Positions 7,419-12,836 of a DNA stretch of 12,836 nt are shown here, piece after piece. Position 1 is the first letter of the stretch. Each line of letters opens with the position of its first letter. Source of the stretch: Erysipelothrix sp. (GTDB taxonomy: Bacteria; Bacillota_I; Bacilli_A; Erysipelotrichales; Erysipelotrichaceae). The stretch is from positions 1-12,836 of the forward strand of contig JAAYNU010000138.1 of the NCBI GenBank assembly GCA_012520695.1, read 5' to 3'. Below the pieces are notes generated by a model. The model saw only the letters and a list, made by a program, of their open reading frames with translations, was not told the origin of the DNA and searched no databases. The position numbers and the translations under genes were made by a program.

Positions 7419-8377
7419 TTCAAGTCGTTGTTTTAGGTGGGGGAAAAGGCCAATCAGTACTGTTACGCGGACTCAAACACATAGATAATATTCATTTATC
7501 TGCGATTGTCACAGTAGCAGATGATGGTGGTAGCACGGGACGACTGCGCGAAGATTTTAATGTACCAGCAATGGGTGATATTCGAAACGTCATGCTTGCG
7601 CTTGCGGAGAGTGAATCCCTTTTGTCGGACATCATGAATTATCGTTTTGATTCAAATTCTCGATCAACCCTCGCGGGACACAACTTGGGTAATCTCATTC
7701 TTACGTCTTTAATTGACATTAAGGGTGACTTTATGGAGGCCATTGCTTCCACGTCAAAGATTCTGAATGTCATGGGGGATATCATTCCAGCGTCGACTGA
7801 ACTGATTACTTTGTGTGCGACGATGAGTGATGGAACCATCATTCGTGGTGAATCTAATATACCTAAGTATCGTAACCACATCCAAAATGTCTATTATGAT
7901 GTCTCTGTTGAAGCGAGTGAAGAGGCCGTGAATGCGATCAAGAATGCGGATATCATTCTATTTGGTGTAGGTTCAATTTATACATCAATCCTACCTAATG
8001 TTATTATTAAACAAATTAAAGAAGCAATCTTGGAAAGTAATGCGAAGAAAATTTACTATTGTAATGCGATGAGCCAGGCCGGTGAAACAGATGGTTATTC
8101 TGGTGAAGACCACGTTGAGGCTTTGGTGAGTCACTCTGGTATTCGTTTTGATGCGGTTGTTCGTTGCTCAGATCATATTCCTGAATGGGTTTTAGATCGT
8201 TATGCATTGGAACATTCTCATCCTGTTTTATTTGATATGGACGAGCATGAGTATCCATTGATTCCAATGAAACTACTTCGGTTTGAAGATGGTATCATAC
8301 GACATGATCCAGAAAAAGTTATGACGAGTTTTGGAAAGGTATTAGAGGTGATAGGATGTCCTTCAGTGTTGAAGTAA
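7415..8377 (+). CDS. yvcK: YvcK/GlmR family regulator of carbon and cell-wall precursor metabolism
   Basis: The 320-residue product belongs to the YvcK (GlmR, CofD-like) family. In Bacillus subtilis the protein binds UDP-GlcNAc, is needed on gluconeogenic carbon sources and stimulates GlmS. Family marks are the N-terminal glycine-rich loop VVLGGGKGQSVLLRGLK, VTVADDGGSTGRLR, the GDIRN segment, GHNLGNL and GVGSIYTSILPN. The loop reads GGGKGQ (8-13), where the usual form is GGGTGL, and GVGS stands in place of the usual GPGS. The start ATG overlaps the rapZ stop by 4 bases and has GGAGG at 7403-7407. The last 22 bases overlap whiA. Position between rapZ and whiA is the conserved arrangement. Confidence 0.94.
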   Translation: MIQVVVLGGGKGQSVLLRGLKHIDNIHLSAIVTVADDGGSTGRLREDFNVPAMGDIRNVMLALAESESLLSDIMNYRFDSNSRSTLAGHNLGNLILTSLIDIKGDFMEAIASTSKILNVMGDIIPASTELITLCATMSDGTIIRGESNIPKYRNHIQNVYYDVSVEASEEAVNAIKNADIILFGVGSIYTSILPNVIIKQIKEAILESNAKKIYYCNAMSQAGETDGYSGEDHVEALVSHSGIRFDAVVRCSDHIPEWVLDRYALEHSHPVLFDMDEHEYPLIPMKLLRFEDGIIRHDPEKVMTSFGKVLEVIGCPSVLK

Positions 8378-9297
8378 AAAGAGAAATAATCACAACGCCA
8401 TCGGCGCCGTGTTGCCAAAGAGCTGAGCTTTCAGCTTTTTTGCATATAAACTCTAATCTTGTAATTTCAAATCGAACGATGAATATTAAAATTGAAATTG
8501 AGAATGCGACGATTGCGAAACATTTGTTCTCTGCTTTGAAGGATCGTTATCGCGTAGATATTGATTTGAGTGTTGAGAAGAAACAAAACCTAAGAAAGAA
8601 TAATGTCTACATTCTTACGGTTAAGGAAAAGGCGATTGAGATTCTTGAGGATTTGGGCATCTATACATCAAAGGGAATGCGTCACACGCCCAGTGCGGTG
8701 ATTACCTTGAAGGATTGTTGTGCTAAGTCGTATTTATCCGGTGCTTTCTTAGCTTCTGGTAGTATCAATGCACCAACAACGCCGAACTATCATCTTGAAA
8801 TTTCATCACAGGATGAAGAGTTGAGCGAATCCATTCTTGAACTTGTGAATCGTTTTGATCTTGAAGCGAAAATGATTCAAAGGCGTAATCGTTTTGTGGT
8901 CTATATTAAAGCGGCTGATAAGATTGCGGATTTCCTGAGACTCATTAAGGCATACAATAATACAATGACCTTTGAGGATGAGCGCATTCAGCGTGACTTT
9001 AGAAACTCATTAACGCGTCTTGATAATGTGGGTGTTGCGAATGAAGTGAAATCCATAAAGGCAGGGAGTGCACAACTTGATGCGATTTATTTATTGATTG
9101 AGCACAACCGTTATAATCATCTTGAAGATCGATTAATGCGTGTGGGAGATTTGCGGATGAATAATCCTGAAGCGAGTCTGAATGAACTCTTGGAAATATA
9201 TGAAGAGGAACATGGGGAGACCTTGAGTAAGTCGGGTCTTCAACATCGATTTAAAAAAATAATGGATTTAGCGAGTAAGATAGGCGATATTAAGTGA
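8356..9297 (+). CDS. whiA: WhiA, DNA-binding sporulation/division-type regulator
   Basis: WhiA has an N-terminal fold like LAGLIDADG homing endonucleases, without nuclease activity, and a C-terminal helix-turn-helix. In Streptomyces it controls sporulation septation; in Bacillus it affects cell division and chromosome segregation. The 313 residues match the family length. The start MSFSVEVKREI and the CCQRAELSAFLHIN segment are typical. The middle has YLSGAFLASGSIN, and the C-terminal part ends with NPEASLNELLEIYEE and LSKSGLQHRFKKI, the conserved helix-turn-helix end. GAGGTG at 8345-8350 lies within yvcK and precedes the ATG closely, and the overlap of 22 bases suggests coupled translation. 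No strong terminator follows; the next gene has its own promoter about 30 bases on. Confidence 0.95.
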   Translation: MSFSVEVKREIITTPSAPCCQRAELSAFLHINSNLVISNRTMNIKIEIENATIAKHLFSALKDRYRVDIDLSVEKKQNLRKNNVYILTVKEKAIEILEDLGIYTSKGMRHTPSAVITLKDCCAKSYLSGAFLASGSINAPTTPNYHLEISSQDEELSESILELVNRFDLEAKMIQRRNRFVVYIKAADKIADFLRLIKAYNNTMTFEDERIQRDFRNSLTRLDNVGVANEVKSIKAGSAQLDAIYLLIEHNRYNHLEDRLMRVGDLRMNNPEASLNELLEIYEEEHGETLSKSGLQHRFKKIMDLASKIGDIK

Positions 9298-9302
9298 TTG
9301 CT

Positions 9303-9335
9303 CACAAATTGTTTTAACAATGTTTGTGATATAAT
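9303..9335 (+). promoter_or_regulatory. Promoter of the small membrane protein gene with overlapping inverted repeat
   Basis: TGATATAAT at 9327-9335 is an extended -10. Just upstream, CACAAA..TTGTT (9303-9313) and AACAA..TTTGTG (9316-9328) form an inverted repeat of 11 pairable positions with a 2-base asymmetry (TG at 9321-9322). The repeat fills the -35 and spacer region and touches the extended TG, so it could be an operator. No T-run follows, so it is a poor terminator for whiA. Confidence 0.55.
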
Positions 9336-9355
9336 ATACCAAAGGTGGTACTGAT

Positions 9356-9589
9356 ATGGGATATTTAATTTTCTTTTTAATCGCGATGATTTTAATTCGC
9401 TTGGCTCCTTATTTACTTTGGGTGTTTGCCATTCTTTGGCTAATATCGACAGTTTCAAGTATATTTATGCCAAGAAAGCGTCCATTTACGCAACAGAATA
9501 CAGAACAACCGAATTCACAACAACGCCCACGACCTAGTGGGGACGTTATTGATGTTGAGTATACTCAGCGCGATGCTGATGAATCATAG
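9356..9589 (+). CDS. Small membrane protein with acidic DVIDVEY tail, function unknown
   Basis: I do not recognise this 77-residue protein. Residues 2 to about 38 are strongly hydrophobic, broken by R15 and P18, so the region could be one long membrane segment or a short hairpin. A basic MPRKRP segment follows, consistent with a cytoplasmic side by the positive-inside rule. Then comes a Q/N/P-rich linker (about 45-62) and a charged tail, GDVIDVEYTQRDADES. The tail resembles the DVVDAEYEEV-type C-terminus of DnaK. The gene has its own promoter and an AGGTGG ribosome site at 9343-9348, 7 bases before the ATG, so it is probably real despite its size. The GNAT-like gene starts 12 bases after its stop and likely shares the transcript. 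Confidence 0.72.
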   Translation: MGYLIFFLIAMILIRLAPYLLWVFAILWLISTVSSIFMPRKRPFTQQNTEQPNSQQRPRPSGDVIDVEYTQRDADES

Positions 9590-9601
9590 GGGGGTAATCT
9601 C

Positions 9602-10471
9602 TTGAAAAAAACATTGCACTCATTGTGGAAAGAAGCACATGCGGATAATATTTCGTATGTTGATTCATACTTTCATACTTACTTTAAAGAAGATGAAACG
9701 AGAGTCTTGCGTGTCGATGGTAACATCGAGGCGTCATTACAGGTTCATGCGAAAAATCTAAGTCTTCACGGTAAACTGCTGAAGACTTCTTTTCTCGTGG
9801 GTTGCATTGGATCATTAAGCGATCGAAAAAGTTTGGTTGAATCCGTATTGGATGAGGTAAGTAAGAGTGATTTGATTACTCTAATTCAAACGGATCATCC
9901 AGAAATCTATGAATCACTTGGATTTGAGACGGTCATTGAGTCGCGTGTCTTTAATATGTCCAGTGCTCTCATTCCTGATTTCCCAATTGATGGCATCGTT
10001 TTGGATCCAGCCTCCAAAGATCTTGTGAAGGTTTATAATCGTTTCACGAAGTACTTCACAGGTTATTTTGTGAGAACGGAGCATGATTTCGAATTAATGA
10101 AGCAAGACCTTCGCAATCAAAAAGGATCGTTTGTCGGATATAGTATTGACGGGGTGTTGTGTGCGTACGCGCGCATCATCAATCATGGCACGTATGTGGA
10201 TGTCTTAGAATGTGTCTATGATAAGAGCGGTTCACTCCTTCGATTACTCTCATTCGTCTCAAGGGGAGTGTCTCGTATCGTATTCACGGCAAGTGAGTCT
10301 GAAAGAATCAATAAAGTAATTCCTGAAGCGCGTGGAAAGAAAATCCCATTCATTATGGCGCGCATCAATGATAAGGAATTATTTGAACGTTTATATCATA
10401 TAAAAATTATTTCAGCATATTCTGCATTTAATGCCTTTGGTTTACCACTCTTTAATCGTGATTTTCTTTAG
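9602..10471 (+). CDS. Divergent GNAT-like acetyltransferase (possibly Eis-type), TTG start
   Basis: The start is TTG at 9602, with a G-run (9589-9594) 7 bases upstream that overlaps the stop of the previous gene. The 289-residue product looks like a double GNAT fold. The first half has RVLRVDGNIEASLQVH, a strand pair and HPEIYESLGFETV, recalling the YE.LGF end of GNAT domains. The second half has FVRTEHDFELMKQDLRNQKG and YSIDGVLCAYARI, similar to the second GNAT domain of Eis-like proteins. A clear acetyl-CoA pyrophosphate loop (R/Q-x-x-G-x-G/A) is not seen in the first domain; GCIGSLSDRKSL occupies that region. It is shorter than Eis proteins of about 400 residues, so the C-terminal sterol-carrier-like domain seems missing or reduced. 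No lysine- or drug-specific clue is visible, so the substrate is unknown. Activity is uncertain. Confidence 0.6.
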   Translation: MKKTLHSLWKEAHADNISYVDSYFHTYFKEDETRVLRVDGNIEASLQVHAKNLSLHGKLLKTSFLVGCIGSLSDRKSLVESVLDEVSKSDLITLIQTDHPEIYESLGFETVIESRVFNMSSALIPDFPIDGIVLDPASKDLVKVYNRFTKYFTGYFVRTEHDFELMKQDLRNQKGSFVGYSIDGVLCAYARIINHGTYVDVLECVYDKSGSLLRLLSFVSRGVSRIVFTASESERINKVIPEARGKKIPFIMARINDKELFERLYHIKIISAYSAFNAFGLPLFNRDFL

Positions 10472-10500
10472 TGATTAATTTGTGTAAAACGCCCATATAA

Positions 10501-10529
10501 TTGACCCTACAGGGCTTTTGGTATATAAT
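10501..10529 (+). promoter_or_regulatory. Strong consensus promoter of gap
   Basis: TTGACC (10501-10506) and TATAAT (10524-10529) are separated by exactly 17 bases. This is the only promoter in the window with both hexamers near consensus, as expected for a highly expressed glycolytic gene. The start point is expected near 10536. Confidence 0.85.
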
Positions 10530-10540
10530 AAAGGGGTCAA
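10501..10540 (+). promoter_or_regulatory. Inverted repeat bracketing the gap promoter, candidate operator
   Basis: TTGACCC (10501-10507) and GGGTCAA (10534-10540) are perfect inverted copies 33 bases apart centre to centre, close to three helical turns. One arm covers the -35 box and the other the expected start point. A smaller hyphenated repeat, CCCT-AC-AGGG, lies at 10505-10514, and AAAACGCCC (10486-10494) can pair with GGGCTTTT (10512-10519). I know of no regulator with this site; it is not the direct-repeat CggR operator of Bacillus. Confidence 0.45.
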
Positions 10541-10563
10541 ATTACAAGGAGGATTTTATAACT

Positions 10564-11568
10564 ATGACAGTAAAAGTAGCAATTAATGGTTTCGGCCGTA
10601 TTGGTCGTTTAGCAACACGTTTAATCCACGGTTCAGAGGATATGGAAATTGTAGCAATCAACGACTTAACAGATGCAACAACACTTGCACATTTATTAAA
10701 ATATGATTCAGCACAAGGACGTTACGACAAGGACGTTAAAGTTGTTGAAGGTGGATTCTTAATCGACGGGAAAGAAATTAAAGTTCTTTCAGAACGCGAT
10801 CCTAAGAACTTACCTTGGAAAGAACTTGGTGTTGACGTAGTTATCGAATGTACAGGTTTCTTCACATCTGAAGAATCAGCTGGACTTCACTTAGAAGCTG
10901 GTGCTCGTAAAGTTATTATTTCAGCTCCTGCAACAGGAAACATCAAAACAGTTGTTTATAATACAAACCACGAAATCTTAGATGGTTCAGAAACAATTAT
11001 CTCAGGTGCTTCATGTACTACAAACTGCTTGGCTCCAATGGCTAAAGTACTTAACGATGAGTATGGAATTATTTCAGGAACAATGACAACAATTCATGCT
11101 TATACAAATGACCAAAATACATTAGATGGTCCTCACTCTAAAGGTGATTTACGCCGCGCTCGTGCAGCAGCAGCAAACATCATTCCTAACACTACAGGAG
11201 CAGCTAAAGCAATCGGTTTAGTTATCCCTGCATTACAAGGAAAATTAGATGGTGGAGCACACCGTGTTCCAGTTATCACAGGTTCAATCACTGAACTAGT
11301 TGCAGTTGTTGAAAAAGCTACTACAGTAGAAGCAATCAACGCAGCAATGAAAGCAGCAACAAACGAATCATACGGATATACTGATGAGCCAATCGTATCT
11401 TCAGATACAATCGGAATCACTTACGGTTCATTATTCGATGCATCACAAACTAAAGTTTCTGACTTAGGTGGCGTTAACTTAGTTAAAGTTGCAGCATGGT
11501 ACGATAACGAAGCTTCATACACGAACCAATTAGTTCGTACAGCTCACTACGTAGCATCAAAATTCTAA
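10564..11568 (+). CDS. gap: Glyceraldehyde-3-phosphate dehydrogenase, NAD-dependent type
   Basis: This tetrameric cytoplasmic enzyme oxidises glyceraldehyde-3-phosphate to 1,3-bisphosphoglycerate with NAD+ and phosphate in glycolysis. The ATG at 10564 follows AAGGAGGA at 10546-10553 and gives 334 residues, the normal length; an upstream TTG at 10501 is within the promoter. The Rossmann motif is NGFGRIGR at 8-15. D34-L35 in NDLTD is the pattern of NAD-preferring glycolytic enzymes. The catalytic Cys151 lies in SGASCTTNC, with the partner histidine in TIHAYTND. The [20 protein letters not shown] region resembles streptococcal GapA. By eye the codons are more restricted than in neighbouring genes (mostly TTA, GCA, ACA, TCA), which fits high expression. 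It is flanked by its own promoter and terminator, so it is probably monocistronic; no cggR, pgk or tpiA is adjacent in this window. Confidence 0.96.
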   Translation: MTVKVAINGFGRIGRLATRLIHGSEDMEIVAINDLTDATTLAHLLKYDSAQGRYDKDVKVVEGGFLIDGKEIKVLSERDPKNLPWKELGVDVVIECTGFFTSEESAGLHLEAGARKVIISAPATGNIKTVVYNTNHEILDGSETIISGASCTTNCLAPMAKVLNDEYGIISGTMTTIHAYTNDQNTLDGPHSKGDLRRARAAAANIIPNTTGAAKAIGLVIPALQGKLDGGAHRVPVITGSITELVAVVEKATTVEAINAAMKAATNESYGYTDEPIVSSDTIGITYGSLFDASQTKVSDLGGVNLVKVAAWYDNEASYTNQLVRTAHYVASKF

Positions 11569-11596
11569 TTTAAATATAATACATAAATTAGTTTAA

Positions 11597-11623
11597 GGCG
11601 ATCCATAGGGTCGTCTTTTTTTT
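11597..11623 (+). terminator. Rho-independent terminator of gap
   Basis: GGCGATCC (11597-11604) pairs with GGGTCGTC (11608-11615), 8 bp with two G-U pairs and a 3-base ATA loop, followed by eight Ts at 11616-11623. Confidence 0.9.
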
Positions 11624-11625
11624 GT

Positions 11626-11651
11626 AGATAAATTAGTATATTAAGTGCAAC
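11626..11651 (+). repeat. Left terminal inverted repeat of the IS30 element
   Basis: It reads AGATAAATT, five less conserved bases, then ATTAAGTGCAAC. It matches the reverse complement of 12685-12710 at 22 of 26 positions, all four mismatches being in the middle five bases. Confidence 0.8.
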
Positions 11652-11679
11652 ACCAAGAAAAAGGCCCATAATGCACTCG

Positions 11680-11688
11680 TGGTAAAAT
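11680..11688 (+). promoter_or_regulatory. Likely transposase promoter (extended -10)
   Basis: TGGTAAAAT has an extended TG and a -10 one base from consensus (TAAAAT). No clear -35 is seen. It lies inside the element, 31 bases before the transposase ATG, with AGGAGGT at 11707-11713 between. TGCACT (11672-11677), just upstream, is an inverted copy of AGTGCA in the left terminal repeat. Confidence 0.5.
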
Positions 11689-11719
11689 GTATTTGACGAT
11701 ACAACCAGGAGGTAGCATT

Positions 11720-12700
11720 ATGAGCTATACACATATTAACATAGAAGAACGTGCTTGCATTAAGAAAATGAAAAGCGAAGGTTCGTCCATAAGAGCAATT
11801 GCTCGATATCTAGGAAGAAGCCCATCTACGATATCAAGAGAGATTAATCGTAATAAAGATAATAACGGTGTTTACCACCCCGTAACCGCTCAGAAACTTT
11901 ATTTTGAACGTAAAGATAATTGTGGTAGAAAGATAATCATCGCATCTGCCGTTAGAGAATATATTAACGATAAGATTGACGATAGTTGGTCGCCAGAACA
12001 GATCTATTTTAGATCAAAGATAGAGTACCTTGAACTAGATATACCCTCCTTCTCTACAATATATAGATGGATTCATCTAGGGCTAATCGCCAAAGGAGAT
12101 ATGAAAAAACTCCGCCGTAAAGGGAAATTCAAAAGGCCACAGGAAACAAGAGGCAGATTTAATATAGGTAAGACAATCAACAAGCGCCCTAAGTCGGTTT
12201 ATAAACGTGAGGAAATTGGTCATTGGGAGGCAGATACAGTTGAGTCAGGAAGAATTGGCCACAAGAGAAAGAGTTCATATTGTCTTGTAACTTTGGTTGA
12301 AAGAAAATCAAGGTATACCTTGTCTACTGTATTGCCAAGTCGTAAAGAGAAACTGGTAACACCAGCAATTATAGAAATGATGTCCTCCTTACCAAGTTAT
12401 ATGATAAAGACAATCACATGTGATCGAGGGAAAGAGTTTTCTGGATATGAGGAAATAGAGAAGACACTGAATTGTGAGGTATATTTCGCTGATCCATATT
12501 GTTCTTGGCAACGTGGGACTAACGAAAATACAAATGGTCTACTCAGAGAGTATTATCCCAAAGGCATGGATCTTTCACTTGTAACTGAATCAGGCATTGA
12601 AGAGAAGGTAAATAGACTGAATACTAGACCACGCAAGTGTATTGGCTTCAACACACCAGAAGAAATTTTGTATGAGGAAGAAGCGTTGCACTTAATTTGA
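11720..12700 (+). CDS. IS30-family DDE transposase
   Basis: The 326-residue transposase would cut and join the IS ends. ATG 11720 was chosen because AGGAGGT sits 6 bases upstream; an earlier in-frame ATG at 11687 lies in the promoter and has no ribosome site. The N-terminal helix-turn-helix spans about 22-42 with LGRSPSTISREI, the hallmark of this family. The catalytic triad is complete: D172 in HWEADTVE, D235 in TCDRGKEF and E269 in GTNENTNG. D235 and E269 are separated by 33 residues, the DD33E spacing of IS30. There is no frameshift or premature stop, so it is probably functional. The last codons and stop lie within the right terminal repeat, an economical arrangement that ties the C-terminal sequence to the IS end. 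Confidence 0.95.
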   Translation: MSYTHINIEERACIKKMKSEGSSIRAIARYLGRSPSTISREINRNKDNNGVYHPVTAQKLYFERKDNCGRKIIIASAVREYINDKIDDSWSPEQIYFRSKIEYLELDIPSFSTIYRWIHLGLIAKGDMKKLRRKGKFKRPQETRGRFNIGKTINKRPKSVYKREEIGHWEADTVESGRIGHKRKSSYCLVTLVERKSRYTLSTVLPSRKEKLVTPAIIEMMSSLPSYMIKTITCDRGKEFSGYEEIEKTLNCEVYFADPYCSWQRGTNENTNGLLREYYPKGMDLSLVTESGIEEKVNRLNTRPRKCIGFNTPEEILYEEEALHLI

Positions 12701-12710
12701 CAATTTATCT
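12685..12710 (-). repeat. Right terminal inverted repeat of the IS30 element
   Basis: GTTGCACTTAAT (12685-12696) is the perfect inverse of the inner left repeat, and AATTTATCT (12702-12710) is the inverse of its outer part. It overlaps the last five codons and stop of the transposase. Confidence 0.8.
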
Positions 12711-12714
12711 TTAC

Positions 12715-12739
12715 AAAAAAAGAGACCTTATGAGGTCTC
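12715..12739 (-). terminator. Convergent terminator of the minus-strand gene at the right edge
   Basis: GAGACCT (12722-12728) pairs perfectly with AGGTCTC (12733-12739) around a TATG loop. Seven As at 12715-12721 become the U-run when read on the minus strand. On the plus strand there is no good T-run, so it serves mainly the gene entering from the right. Confidence 0.85.
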
Positions 12740-12836
12740 CTTGAGATCTTTAGCGATATCCTTGAGTCGGATGCTTTTAAGATGCTCTTCAAATAAATTA
12801 TCAATGGGTGTATAAAGGCCATCGCACAGAGCAGCG
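12728..12836 (-). CDS. C-terminal end of an unidentified protein (partial, 5' end outside window)
   Basis: Read on the minus strand from base 12835, 35 codons run to a TAA at 12730-12728: AALCDGLYTPIDNLFEEHLK and then SIRLKDIAKDLKETS. The stop falls inside the terminator hairpin, which is the main reason to prefer this frame; the other open minus-strand frame runs through the terminator and into the IS. The peptide is charged, soluble and helix-prone. I do not recognise the family from this short end. Confidence 0.6.
   Translation of the reverse strand, partial: AALCDGLYTPIDNLFEEHLKSIRLKDIAKDLKETS

Larger units (their letters stand above)
11626..12710 (+). mobile_element. IS30-family insertion sequence, apparently intact
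   Basis: The element is about 1085 bases, within the usual IS30 size. It contains one transposase gene and imperfect 26-bp terminal inverted repeats (22 of 26 positions alike), whose inner 12 bp, ATTAAGTGCAAC, are perfect. The left end starts 3 bases after the gap terminator T-run, and the right end stops 4 bases before the A-run of a convergent terminator. The bases next to the two ends (TGT and TTA) do not show the 2-3 bp target duplication of the family, so the exact ends may be off by a few bases or the insertion is old. The element interrupts no recognisable gene. Confidence 0.85.

Noticed and set aside
10501..10563. Upstream TTG start extending gap by 21 residues
   Set aside because: It overlaps the -35 box of a consensus promoter, so it would not be transcribed, and the ATG at 10564 has a strong ribosome site and the expected family start.
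11687..11719. Upstream ATG start for the transposase
   Set aside because: It overlaps the -10 element and lacks a ribosome site; ATG 11720 follows AGGAGGT at proper spacing.
11623..12713. Target-site duplication flanking the IS30 element
   Set aside because: The bases next to the ends (TGT and TTA, or neighbouring choices) do not match as 2-3 bp direct repeats.
12553..12822. Minus-strand open frame of 89 codons at the right edge
   Set aside because: It runs through the terminator hairpin and backward into the transposase gene, and it resembles no known protein.
1..12836. CRISPR array, tRNA, rRNA, riboswitch or defence system
   Set aside because: No regularly spaced repeats, tRNA-like cloverleaf, T-box or other leader structure, and no defence genes were seen; the genes are housekeeping apart from the IS.

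Overview
The window reads as chromosome of a low-G+C Firmicute (Bacillota). TGA is used as a real stop (rapZ, whiA, the transposase), so the standard bacterial code applies and it is not a Mycoplasma-type Mollicute. The gene content and the order uvrB-uvrA-hprK-lgt/ppaX-trxB-rapZ-yvcK-whiA fit the Erysipelotrichales/Erysipelothrix group or a relative. That placement is from remembered family and synteny features, not from a search.

Layout. (1) Positions 1-101 are the last codons of uvrB, followed by a hairpin terminator. (2) An extended -10 promoter near 260-268 starts a tightly packed operon of uvrA (excision repair), hprK (HPr kinase/phosphorylase), an lgt gene fused in frame to a HAD phosphatase of PpaX type, and trxB (thioredoxin reductase). 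It closes with a strong terminator at 6466-6506. (3) A second promoter (6524-6532) drives rapZ-yvcK-whiA, genes joined by short overlaps. (4) A third promoter, overlapped by an inverted repeat, precedes a 77-residue membrane protein of unknown function and a divergent GNAT-like protein started from TTG. (5) gap (NAD-dependent glyceraldehyde-3-phosphate dehydrogenase) has the strongest promoter in the window, bracketed by a perfect 7-bp inverted repeat, and its own terminator. (6) An intact-looking IS30-family insertion sequence (about 11626-12710) lies between the gap terminator and a convergent terminator. (7) The right edge holds the C-terminal end of an unidentified gene on the minus strand.

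How the genes fit together. HprK controls carbon catabolite repression by phosphorylating HPr on serine; its phosphorolytic reverse reaction releases pyrophosphate, which PpaX removes. Here the PpaX-like domain is joined to the C-terminus of the membrane enzyme Lgt, directly after hprK, which is the most unusual feature of the window. RapZ-like and YvcK/GlmR-like proteins link carbon supply to amino-sugar and cell-wall precursor synthesis, and WhiA is the DNA-binding protein normally found beside them. gap adds central glycolysis. The window is thus mostly core housekeeping and carbon or cell-wall control, with one mobile element. I saw no tRNA, rRNA, CRISPR or phage genes. No stretch over 300 bases lacks a gene; the longest intergenic spacer is 193 bases (102-294).
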